Source of the DNA: a bacterium
GTDB taxonomy: Bacteria > Desulfobacterota > GWC2-55-46 > DRQE01
NCBI GenBank assembly: GCA_027017505.1
Contig: JALUQR010000084.1
Location: forward strand, 1-13,378
DNA length: 13,378 nucleotides
Reading direction: 5' to 3'
The position numbers were made by a program, and so were the translations under genes. This document shows, one piece after another, positions 6,792 through 13,378 of this stretch. Within the stretch, counting starts at the first letter, position 1. Each line of letters starts with the position of its first letter. The notes below the pieces were generated by a model. That model was not told the origin of the DNA, ran no database searches, and worked only from the letters and a program-made list of their open reading frames with translations.

Positions 6792-7145
6792 TCATTCCAC
6801 AACCACCACCGCTATGGCAAGCCCCTGGGAGTGGGAGGAGCTGTAGAGTATTCTTCTACCGCCAATGAGTCTTCTGGCTTTACTGGACAGGTTTGGGATA
6901 CCACAACCCTCTTCCACATCCACAAACTCCACATCCTTCCATGTTATGGTACTGCCAGGTCCTGTGCCCAGGGCCTTAAACAGTGCCTCCTTGAGGGCGA
7001 ATCTTCTTGCAAGCCCTGCATAGAACTGACCCCGGGAGGCCCTTCTGAGCTCACCCTCTGTAAAGACCCTCTTGAGAAACCCCCTTCTCTGGCACGCCTT
7101 TCTGATGCGAACCACCTCAACTATGTCTATACCCTTGCCAGTCAT
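6792..7145 (-). CDS. acpS: Holo-[acyl-carrier-protein] synthase
   Basis: AcpS transfers 4'-phosphopantetheine from coenzyme A to apo-ACP, an essential step for fatty-acid synthesis. The length of 117 aa is standard. Motifs are G-I-D7-I near the start, F-T-E-G-E-L at 28-33 and A-R-R-F-A-L-K-E53-A-L-F-K-A-L-G, where Asp7 and Glu53 are the expected Mg ligands. The ending S-S-S-H-S...V-V-V-E fits the family's S-I-S-H-S strand. The usual second Ala in F-A-A-K-E is Leu. Its ATG shares one base with the stop of the upstream manC (TAATG), so translation is coupled. A housekeeping lipid gene at the end of a polysaccharide operon is probably there for transcription only. Confidence 0.93.
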   Translation of the reverse strand: MTGKGIDIVEVVRIRKACQRRGFLKRVFTEGELRRASRGQFYAGLARRFALKEALFKALGTGPGSTITWKDVEFVDVEEGCGIPNLSSKARRLIGGRRILYSSSHSQGLAIAVVVVE

Positions 7146-8563
7146 TATTCTCTCTGAAAGTCGTCATCAAATCTCTCTATGTCGTCCTCTTCCACATAAC
7201 TGCCTGCCTGAACCTCTATAATCTCAAGTGGCTCTGTGGGGGATGGATTCTCAAGCCTGTGTTTAACACCCTTTGGTATGTAGGTGCTCTGGTTGGCACC
7301 TATCTCCATCACCTCTTCACCACGCTGTATCCTTGCCCTTCCTGAGAGCACTATCCAGTGTTCGCTTCTCTTTTTGTGGAGTTGCAGGCTCAGTCTTTTT
7401 GACGGCTCCACCCTTATCTTTTTTATCTTGTATCCATCTCCCTGTTCGAGCACTGTGTAACTGCCCCAGGGGCGCTCCACCGTTCGATGTATCTGGAACT
7501 CCCTGTAGCCACCGCTTTTCAGTATCTCCACCACCTTTTTTACATCCTGTGCCCTGTCCTTTCTGCATACAAGGGTTGCATCGGGGGTGTCCGCAACGAT
7601 GATGTCCTCAAGCCCTATGGTTGCAACAAGGCGGTCCTGCGCAATTATAAAGGAGTTTTTGCTGTCCACATCAACCACCCTTCCCTTTATGATGTTGCCC
7701 CTCTCATCTGGCCTGAACACACACTCAAGTGAGCTCCACGAGCCCACATCAGACCAGCCAAAATCAGCCTCTATGAGGGCTACATTCCGTGCCCTCTCAA
7801 GCACTCCAGTATCTATGGAGACGGGTTCAATCTTTGTGTATACATCCTCCATGCTACCACCATCCCTTATACGCATGAGCATACGATACAGGGCGGGCAG
7901 ATGATTCCTTATGGCCTCAACAATGGCTGATGCCTTCCAGACGAATATACCGCTGTTCCAGTAATAGGAGCCATCTTTTATGTAGCGCCTTGCCCTCCTG
8001 ACATCTGGCTTTTCCACAAATCTTGCAACCCTTTTTACCTCAACCCCGTTTATATTTGCAATCTTCTCGCTGGCTATTTTTATATAGCCGTAGCCTGTTT
8101 CAGGGCAGGCTGGTCTCACACCAAATGTAACGAGCCAGCCCTCTTCTGCAACCCTTGATGCCACCCTTATAAGCCTTCTCAGTGTGGATGGTCTTTTCAC
8201 CATGTGGTCTGAGGGAAGCACAACCATTGTGGGGTCTTCCCCTGACTCAGTAAGCCTTACCGCAGAAAGCCCTATTGCAGGGGCGGTGTTTCTGCCAAAG
8301 GGTTCTATTATAAACTGCGGTAAGGTTGCAAACCGCCTGTCCAGAAGGTAAAGCCTTATGGACTCCTCCTGGGAGGGGTTGGTAACGATGTGAACCCTCT
8401 CAAGGGGTATGAGCGGGGTTAGCCTTTTGATTGTAAGCTCAAGAAGGCTCTCCTCACCTGTAAGCTTCAGAAGCTGTTTGGGGCTTTCAAGCCGTGAAAG
8501 TGGCCAGAACCTGGTGCCACTTCCGCCTGCAAGTATTATCGCATGAAGGTGTTTTCCCCTCAT
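7145..8563 (-). CDS. manC: Mannose-1-phosphate guanylyltransferase / mannose-6-phosphate isomerase (bifunctional)
   Basis: This cytoplasmic enzyme makes GDP-mannose. The N-terminal nucleotidyltransferase (about 5-290) carries I-L-A-G-G-S-G-T-R-F-W-P-L-S-R (10-24), E-P-F-G-R-N-T-A-P-A (87-96), L-P-S-D-H (116-120), F-V-E-K-P (182-186) and Y-W-N-S-G-I-F (201-207). The C-terminal cupin (about 362-465) has L-H396-K-K-R-S-E-H-W and G-V-K-H435, the metal-binding core of type II phosphomannose isomerases. The 472-aa length is typical of ManC/AlgA. I chose ATG 8563: it begins six residues before the AGG nucleotide-binding loop region and overlaps the upstream glycosyltransferase stop as ATGA. The frame stays open for 20 more codons upstream, but that part lies inside the glycosyltransferase gene. 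GDP-mannose would supply the operon's glycosyltransferases or a GDP-sugar branch not seen here. Confidence 0.95.
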   Translation of the reverse strand: MRGKHLHAIILAGGSGTRFWPLSRLESPKQLLKLTGEESLLELTIKRLTPLIPLERVHIVTNPSQEESIRLYLLDRRFATLPQFIIEPFGRNTAPAIGLSAVRLTESGEDPTMVVLPSDHMVKRPSTLRRLIRVASRVAEEGWLVTFGVRPACPETGYGYIKIASEKIANINGVEVKRVARFVEKPDVRRARRYIKDGSYYWNSGIFVWKASAIVEAIRNHLPALYRMLMRIRDGGSMEDVYTKIEPVSIDTGVLERARNVALIEADFGWSDVGSWSSLECVFRPDERGNIIKGRVVDVDSKNSFIIAQDRLVATIGLEDIIVADTPDATLVCRKDRAQDVKKVVEILKSGGYREFQIHRTVERPWGSYTVLEQGDGYKIKKIRVEPSKRLSLQLHKKRSEHWIVLSGRARIQRGEEVMEIGANQSTYIPKGVKHRLENPSPTEPLEIIEVQAGSYVEEDDIERFDDDFQRE

Positions 8564-9702
8564 TGTCTCTTTTTGAGTATCCTTTCGTAAAGTTCTATGT
8601 GTGCAGACACCATGTGGTCCCACAGAAAGAGCTTTTTCTGTGAAACATTATACTCTCTGCGGTATACCTTTTCCACACCCTCTGCGAGTGCCTGCGGATC
8701 TGCTGGCTCCACCACAACGAACCTGCCATGAACCACCTCTGGCAGTGAGCCCGCCCGGGTAACCACCACAGGCACACCCATGGTGCAGGCCTCAACGCAG
8801 GTAAACCCGAAACCCTCGGTAAGCGAGGGTACCACCACACAATCGCTTGCCTTTATGTAATAGGGCAGTTCCTCTACTGGCAGTGGGTCTATAAGGAGCA
8901 CATCTTCTCCCTTCTTAAGCGCCAGCTCATCTATAAGTGTGAGCACCCTTTTAAACCCTTTTTCGGGTCTTTTTGACAGTATAAGAAGGGCAGTAGAATC
9001 AGGAACCCTTTGCTTTATAAGCGGTATAGCCTTTACAAGATAGTCCACACCCTTTGTGAACCCTGGCCTTCCGAAGTAGGTGTAGACGAATCTGTTCTGC
9101 AGGGCAAGGTGTTTTCTTATTTCCTCTATCTTCTTTCCGTTCTTTGAAGGGTCAAAGAGGGCGTAATCTATTCCAGGATAGGCAAATGATAATCTGTCTT
9201 CGTTTATTCCCCAGTTTTTTGCATCCTCAAGTGTGCTCTGTGAGTTGCACATGCAGGCATCGAATGGCAGTGAGAGCACAAGGCTCTCAAAGGCCTGGTA
9301 TGCCCTTGCCATAAGGGGGCCTATGTCCAGAAGATGCCATCTTCTGCCTATAACCTCGTGGATAAAGAGCACCGATGGTTTTCCAAGAATCCTTGCAACA
9401 CACCATGCAGGCAGTGCACCGTTGTATGTGGCGGTCTGCACAATATCTGCCTTTTTTATATACTTCCAGGCAGTTGGTATGGCAAACAGGGTGAACCAGT
9501 ATCTATCCCCTCTTCTGGGCACACCCACCCTGTGGATGTGCACACCACCTATGACCTCTTCCCGCGGGGTTCCAGAAAGCCTCACCGTGACCACATCGCA
9601 GTGATGCCCTCTTTTTACAAGCCCTTCTGCAAGGTTCTGAAAGAGCCTTTCTGCCCCACCCACATGGGGATGGTAGTATTCTGTAACGAAGCATATCCTC
9701 AT
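8560..9702 (-). CDS. Family-4-type glycosyltransferase (GT-B fold)
   Basis: This is a 380-aa retaining glycosyltransferase. It has the N-terminal G-G-A-E-R-L at 15-20 and the C-terminal E-x7-E motif (E296-G-F-G-F-T-C-V-E304) that binds the nucleotide-sugar donor. T-Y-F-G-R-P-G-F-T-K-G at 208-218 is the typical start of the C-terminal Rossmann domain. GT4 members often use GDP-mannose, which the next gene would make, but donor and acceptor cannot be read from the sequence. The ribosome-binding site AGGTG lies 4 nt before the ATG. Its TGA overlaps the manC start (ATGA). A 207-bp non-obvious gap lies upstream, the only sizeable gap in this operon. Confidence 0.92.
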   Translation of the reverse strand: MRICFVTEYYHPHVGGAERLFQNLAEGLVKRGHHCDVVTVRLSGTPREEVIGGVHIHRVGVPRRGDRYWFTLFAIPTAWKYIKKADIVQTATYNGALPAWCVARILGKPSVLFIHEVIGRRWHLLDIGPLMARAYQAFESLVLSLPFDACMCNSQSTLEDAKNWGINEDRLSFAYPGIDYALFDPSKNGKKIEEIRKHLALQNRFVYTYFGRPGFTKGVDYLVKAIPLIKQRVPDSTALLILSKRPEKGFKRVLTLIDELALKKGEDVLLIDPLPVEELPYYIKASDCVVVPSLTEGFGFTCVEACTMGVPVVVTRAGSLPEVVHGRFVVVEPADPQALAEGVEKVYRREYNVSQKKLFLWDHMVSAHIELYERILKKRQ

Positions 9703-9909
9703 CTGACACCTGTCTGCACAGTATCTGTCAGTACAGAGAGCACCTGGCCAGAGGTCTTCTTCCAGGAAGACTTCCTGCCACGCTGGATGAGCCTGGCACT
9801 TGATGTGCTATCTCTAAGGGCTATGCCAGAAAACTCTGCCCACGGTATACCTGCAGGTCTGACCCTGGTGGATACACCCATAAGGTTAGAACTCAAAAGA
9901 GAGCTTTAT
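9703..9909 (-). other. Dyad-rich gap in the polysaccharide operon; possible small ORF or structured RNA
   Basis: The gap between the epimerase stop and the glycosyltransferase start carries several short perfect dyads: CTGT-N4-ACAG twice (9710-9721, 9725-9736), GTCTTC/GAAGAC (9754-9771), the overlapping CAGGAA/TTCCTG (9763-9777), GCAC/GTGC (9796-9808), GGTATACC (9844-9851) and the 10-bp palindrome ACCTGCAGGT (9849-9858). A minus-strand frame of 65 codons (TTG 9896 to 9699) ends as ATGA over the glycosyltransferase start. It has no ribosome-binding site and a Ser/Thr/Arg-rich composition unlike a folded protein. A plus-strand frame is open here too. I cannot decide between a small gene, a gene remnant and a regulatory RNA. 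Confidence 0.35.
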
Positions 9910-10902
9910 TTATTTCAAAGAGAGTGCCCATTCAAGCGTTCTTTCTATTCCCTCTTCAAGCCCCACACGGGGAGTCCAGCCAAGCTCCCTCTTTGCCCTC
10001 TCAATGGAGAGAAGGCTTTTTTTAAGGTCTCCTGCCCTTGCGGGCTTCCTGAGGGGGTTCTTCAGAGAACTGTCAACATTACCCCTTTTTTTCTCTGCGA
10101 TGCTTAAAATCAGGTCATACAGTTTTTGTGTTGTTGTTGGTATGGATGTTCCTATGTTGAATATTCCGCACACATCTTTTTCTGTGGCAATCATGTTGGC
10201 ACTTACGACATCCTCCACATAGCAGTAATCCCTTGTCATACCCTCTGGTTCGTCAGGATAGCAATATATGGTGGACATCCTGCCATTGAGTATGTTGTCA
10301 ATGAATATGGCAACAACCCCTGCCTCACCGTGAGGAATCTGTCGAGGTCCGTAGATATTGGAGTATCTCAGAACCGTGTAGCCTATTCCATACTGATAGC
10401 TGTAGAACTCAAGGTAGTGTTCCGATGTGGCCTTGCTTATTCCATATGGTGAGATGGGTTTGAGGGGTTCTTCTTCAGCTGTTGGATAGCTTGATGCCTC
10501 ACCATATATGGCCCCGCCTGTGGATGCGAATATTATCTTTCTTGTGCCAGCCTCTTTTGCTGATTCAAGTATATTGAGAATTCCCATTATGTTTACATCT
10601 GCATCAAATAGAGGGTTACTGACGGAGTCTGGCACAGATGTCTGTGCAGCGTGGTGGTTTATCACATCTGGTTTTTCCTCAAGGATTATATCTTTAAGCT
10701 CGTCAGAGCGTACATCCACATTGTAGAATCGTGCCTGCGGGTTGAGGTTGGTTTTTCTTCCTGTTGAGAGGTTATCAACCACAACAACCTCGTAGCCACA
10801 CCTTATGTATCCATCCACCAGGTTGGAGCCTATAAAGCCTGCTCCTCCTGTAACGAGTATTTTTCGTGTCTCATTTTTCCCTGAGCTCGCCGAATCTGCC
10901 AT
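9910..10902 (-). CDS. NAD-dependent nucleotide-sugar epimerase (GalE-type)
   Basis: This is a 330-aa extended short-chain dehydrogenase/reductase, most like UDP-glucose 4-epimerases. G-G-A-G-F-I-G-S at 19-26 binds NAD, followed by V-V-D-N-L-S-T-G at 41-48. The catalytic set is Ser127 (in A-S-T-G-G) and Y153-G-I-S-K157. R-Y-S-N-I-Y-G-P-R-Q is the usual family segment. It would interconvert 4-epimers of a UDP-sugar such as UDP-glucose/galactose, but dehydratase-like use cannot be excluded from these motifs. The ATG at 10902 lies 32 nt inside the end of the upstream glycosyltransferase gene. A GAGGG site 9 nt before it supports this start. Confidence 0.9.
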   Translation of the reverse strand: MADSASSGKNETRKILVTGGAGFIGSNLVDGYIRCGYEVVVVDNLSTGRKTNLNPQARFYNVDVRSDELKDIILEEKPDVINHHAAQTSVPDSVSNPLFDADVNIMGILNILESAKEAGTRKIIFASTGGAIYGEASSYPTAEEEPLKPISPYGISKATSEHYLEFYSYQYGIGYTVLRYSNIYGPRQIPHGEAGVVAIFIDNILNGRMSTIYCYPDEPEGMTRDYCYVEDVVSANMIATEKDVCGIFNIGTSIPTTTQKLYDLILSIAEKKRGNVDSSLKNPLRKPARAGDLKKSLLSIERAKRELGWTPRVGLEEGIERTLEWALSLK

Positions 10903-11779
10903 TGAAGTAGTCCCTCACTGCCTGATATATTCGTTTCATACCCTTGAGTTTCTGTCTCTGTGTAACGGTAACATACATGGTGTAGACCGCCACAATGAGC
11001 CCGTACCTTATGTGTCTTACAAACCATGGCAATGGATAATAGGTATCCGCAAACTTCATGCTATTTCGCACGAGGTAGTATATCATTCCCAGCGAGCCCC
11101 TTGTGGTCACGCCTATTTTGTGCCACACCTTTGAGGATGGCACATACAGGGTCTTAAAGCCTGCTCTTTTTGCACGCATTCCAAAATCCATGTCTTCGTA
11201 ATAGCAGAAGTATTGTTCATCGAAGAGTCCTATCTTCTCGCAGACCTCTCTCTTAAGTAACATGGAACATCCTGTGGGTTCTGTTTCTTTTATGGTGTTG
11301 AACTTTTCATTATCCTTTCTTTCATATCCTACGAGCACTGTCAACCCCATGAGGCTGTGGAATGTAGCCCCTGCGTACCATATTCTATCAGGCCTGTTAT
11401 AGAAGTATATTTTTGAACACAGTATACCTGCCTTTTCGTCTCTTTCGGCCACCTTTACGAGTTCTTCCAGAAAATCAGGGGCAACCACCGTATCGTTATT
11501 GAGAAGGAGTATGTAATCTGCCCCTTTCTTCAGGGCGTATTTTATGCCCGCATTCACTCCCCCTGCAAAACCAAGGTTATGGCCTGTCTGTATCAGGGTG
11601 AGCTCTGGAAATCTCCCTCTTAAGACCTTTTCTGAACCATCGGTTGACCCGTTGTCAACTATTACGACCTCATACTCGGGATAGGTGACTTTTTTCAGCG
11701 ACTCGATACAATTTATTGTGTCATCACATGAGTTCCAGTTTACAATCACTATAACCACAGAAGGTTTTTTTTTAACCAT
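10871..11779 (-). CDS. Family 2 glycosyltransferase, rhamnosyltransferase-like
   Basis: This is a 302-aa GT-A fold inverting glycosyltransferase. The N-terminal V-I-V-N-W-N-S and V-V-I-V-D-N-G-S-T-D-G-S (38-49) are the nucleotide-binding strands. L-L-N-N-D at 92-96 is the metal-binding DXD-type site. G-F-A-G-G-V-N-A-G-I (70-79) and Y-Y-E-D-M-D-F-G are typical of the rhamnosyltransferase/WbbL-like branch. The C-terminal part around 253-275 is hydrophobic and could touch the membrane. The gene starts 3 nt after the stop of the next glycosyltransferase upstream, and its end overlaps the epimerase start by 32 nt. The sugar and acceptor are unknown; rhamnose is a guess from family resemblance and the nearby RgpF-like gene. 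Confidence 0.91.
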   Translation of the reverse strand: MVKKKPSVVIVIVNWNSCDDTINCIESLKKVTYPEYEVVIVDNGSTDGSEKVLRGRFPELTLIQTGHNLGFAGGVNAGIKYALKKGADYILLLNNDTVVAPDFLEELVKVAERDEKAGILCSKIYFYNRPDRIWYAGATFHSLMGLTVLVGYERKDNEKFNTIKETEPTGCSMLLKREVCEKIGLFDEQYFCYYEDMDFGMRAKRAGFKTLYVPSSKVWHKIGVTTRGSLGMIYYLVRNSMKFADTYYPLPWFVRHIRYGLIVAVYTMYVTVTQRQKLKGMKRIYQAVRDYFNGRFGELREK

Positions 11780-11782
11780 ATT

Positions 11783-12868
11783 TTATGTTTTCTCTCCTGC
11801 CAGTTCTTTATCTATGGAGTCTTTATCTATTATCATGGCCTTATCGAGTATTTTATTTACACTTCCATAACCAAAAAGTCGCAATAGAGGATCTATTCTT
11901 AAATGAAGATGGGCAAAAACAATACCCACAAGGAGGGCGCTCTTTTCTGTAAATCCTTTTGACAAGGAGAGGCCCTCTCTGAAGCTCCTGATAGCTTTAT
12001 CCCATCTATTTTTGTTAAGGCAATATGCGCCTGCAAGAAAGTGCTGTATTGCCTTGAAGTCATCCCATTTTCTAAATATCCTTTCAAGCTCTTTATCCTC
12101 TACATTGAGTTTGTTTCTGTTCTCTTTAAGAAATATCTGCATGTATTCATAAACTCCTTTGAGGATAAGATAAATCTTCTTTTTCGTGGTCGACTCTGGA
12201 TGTCTGCGCCAGAAGCCCAGGACCTTCTCGTTAAATACAAATCTACCTTTCAATGTTAGCTGTAAAAAAGTTGGATAATCCACGATAGGTATATACGGTA
12301 ACCTTTGAAACCCTCCTATTTCCTCAAGCGCAGTTTTGCGAATTACAACCGACACAGGAAAGGCAAAAGTAAAATACCAGGGGGTCATCATATATAACGC
12401 TGCCTTTCCAACGGGATTATTCTCCCTCGCAGATAGGGGAATACCCTTTTGAGGAATAAAATCCTCTAATTCACCATCAATAGAGACCACATAAGTATAA
12501 CCGTAACTCATTACAGCATCTCTGTTTTTCTCAAGGTCTTCTAACTGTATTGTGAGCTTATATGGTGGCCACCAGTCGTCCCCCTCGCATATGGCTATGT
12601 ATTCTCCTTCTGACAGGGATAGGGCCTTGTTGTAGGAATCGCAGAGATAATCTATACCCCTGTGTTCCTGGCGCACATATTTTATACGCTTATCTGTTGT
12701 ATAACGCTTTATAATATTCGGTGTATTATCGGTGGAACCATCGTCTATAATAATCATTTCCCAGTTTGTGTAGTCTTGACCAAGAACACTCTCTATACAC
12801 TGGGCAACAAATCTCTCGTGGTTATATGTTGGTGTGATTATGGAAATTGTTTTTTTCTGCGTAATCAT
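11783..12868 (-). CDS. Family 2 glycosyltransferase with helical C-terminal extension
   Basis: This is a 361-aa GT-A glycosyltransferase. S-I-I-T-P-T-Y-N-H at 9-17 and I-I-I-D-D-G-S-T-D at 39-47 are the donor-binding strands, and E-G-D-D-W-W at 95-100 carries the metal-binding acids. The W-R-R-H-P segment (220-224) is typical of the fold's end. Residues about 240-361 are an additional, mostly helical region. Positions 274-303 look like one tetratricopeptide-like helix pair (A-Y-C-L-N-K-N-R-W-D-K-A-I), which may bind a partner. Base composition is clearly more AT-rich than in the genes to its left. The stop lies 3 nt before the next gene's ATG. Substrate unknown. Confidence 0.9.
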   Translation of the reverse strand: MITQKKTISIITPTYNHERFVAQCIESVLGQDYTNWEMIIIDDGSTDNTPNIIKRYTTDKRIKYVRQEHRGIDYLCDSYNKALSLSEGEYIAICEGDDWWPPYKLTIQLEDLEKNRDAVMSYGYTYVVSIDGELEDFIPQKGIPLSARENNPVGKAALYMMTPWYFTFAFPVSVVIRKTALEEIGGFQRLPYIPIVDYPTFLQLTLKGRFVFNEKVLGFWRRHPESTTKKKIYLILKGVYEYMQIFLKENRNKLNVEDKELERIFRKWDDFKAIQHFLAGAYCLNKNRWDKAIRSFREGLSLSKGFTEKSALLVGIVFAHLHLRIDPLLRLFGYGSVNKILDKAMIIDKDSIDKELAGEKT

Positions 12869-12887
12869 GGTTTTTGAAAGCCCTGTG

Positions 12888-13378
12888 TTATTTTGAATTA
12901 CTTTTTGGGCACATTCGTTCGAGATGCCTTTTAATCAGTTCAACATCATAGGCTGTATACTGTTTTATAACATCTTCCCATGATTTGACTCTTATTCCGG
13001 GTGGAGTATCTCTGAGAAGGACAATTTTCATGAATGGCATCTTATGCTCTTTTATCAGCTGATTCCAAAAAATTACGGTAGCATTCAGCTTTTTTCATTC
13101 GTCAGCACGATACCTTATTATGAATCTGATCCATGACTTATCATTAAATATTTTTTTAAAATTAATTATTATTGTGCCACCAGCCAATAATTTTATAATA
13201 GAAGGGCGTAAGGAGATATAAGCTCTGGCACGAAAACCGTTGTTTATTAAAACCTGGGAAAGACCCACTTCATATTCTTTTATAATTTCTTCTTTCTTCT
13301 GTTTTACGGTAACATCTTCCCAGAATTTCCTGAAAACATCTGACCCGAGAACCCTCTTACGAAACACTATGAAATAAC
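12888..13378 (-). pseudogene. RgpF-like rhamnan synthesis protein, 3' part, interrupted by an in-frame TGA
   Basis: The frame enters from the right edge at 13376 and reads Y-F-I-V-F-R-K-R-V-L, then F-R-K-F-W-E-D-V and I-I-K-E-Y-E-V-G-L-S. This fits the RgpF family (rhamnan synthesis protein F), involved in building or modifying rhamnose-rich cell-surface polysaccharide. A TGA at 13095-13097 stops it. The same frame then continues for 68 codons to TAA at 12888-12890 with further RgpF-like features: a Trp after N-A-T-V-I-F, P-F-M-K-I-V-L-L-R, S-W-E-D-V-I and Y-D-V-E-L-I-K-R-H-L. One nonsense change therefore separates two family-like parts. It could be a pseudogene, a sequencing error, readthrough, or a shortened protein that still works. 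A GTG at 13367 is in frame, but coding clearly extends past it. GT2 starts 19 nt downstream. Confidence 0.72.

Noticed and set aside
8564..8623. N-terminal extension of ManC by 20 residues
   Set aside because: It lies within the end of the upstream glycosyltransferase gene, is not family-like, and ATG 8563 gives the standard N-terminus.
9334..10107. Plus-strand open frame of 257 codons across the glycosyltransferase, gap and epimerase ends
   Set aside because: Most of it is antisense to two well-supported genes. Only the part over 9703-9909 is of interest, and that is reported as an unresolved gap.
13060..13097. SECIS-like element after the RgpF TGA, implying selenocysteine
   Set aside because: The stem is only 6 bp with a long loop, no selenoprotein is known to me in this family, and nothing else in the window points to selenocysteine use. 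A nonsense mutation or an assembly error is simpler.

Overview
This is a bacterial window with two gene blocks that converge at about 6.78 kb. A Gram-negative-type envelope is suggested by a CsgG-family lipoprotein and a signal-peptide protein. The genes use many ATA (Ile) and AGA/AGG (Arg) codons and are packed tightly, often with 1-4 nt overlaps. That style is common in thermophilic or anaerobic lineages, but I cannot assign a taxon from the sequence.

Plus-strand block. Positions 1-182 hold a long GC-rich hairpin and a weak promoter. They are followed by a two-gene secreted module: an unrecognised exported 134-aa protein and a lipoprotein that joins a CsgG/HfaB-type domain to a C-terminal jelly-roll (LamG-like) domain. 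A thioredoxin gene follows and ends in a clear rho-independent terminator (2458-2487). A good promoter (TTGCAC-N17-TAAAAT) then starts a second operon: nitroreductase-family flavoprotein, compact class II (B12-dependent) ribonucleotide reductase, ribulose-phosphate 3-epimerase, uridine phosphorylase and a SixA-type phosphohistidine phosphatase. Most of these serve (deoxy)nucleotide and pentose-phosphate metabolism, and thioredoxin is a plausible electron donor for the reductase.

Minus-strand block, read from the right edge leftward. It is a surface-polysaccharide operon: the end of an RgpF-like rhamnan-synthesis gene (cut by the window edge and broken by an in-frame TGA), two family-2 glycosyltransferases, a GalE-type nucleotide-sugar epimerase, a family-4-type glycosyltransferase, a bifunctional mannose-1-phosphate guanylyltransferase/mannose-6-phosphate isomerase, and holo-ACP synthase. 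GDP-mannose made by the bifunctional enzyme and a sugar nucleotide from the epimerase would feed the glycosyltransferases. GC content falls steadily toward the right edge, which suggests that the distal glycosyltransferase/RgpF part was acquired separately.

I saw no tRNA, rRNA, CRISPR array, insertion sequence or defence system. The points most worth a second look are the TGA-interrupted RgpF-like gene, the CsgG/jelly-roll fusion with its unrecognised partner, a Gln-to-Glu change at the presumed uracil-binding position of the uridine phosphorylase, and a dyad-rich 207-bp gap inside the polysaccharide operon.
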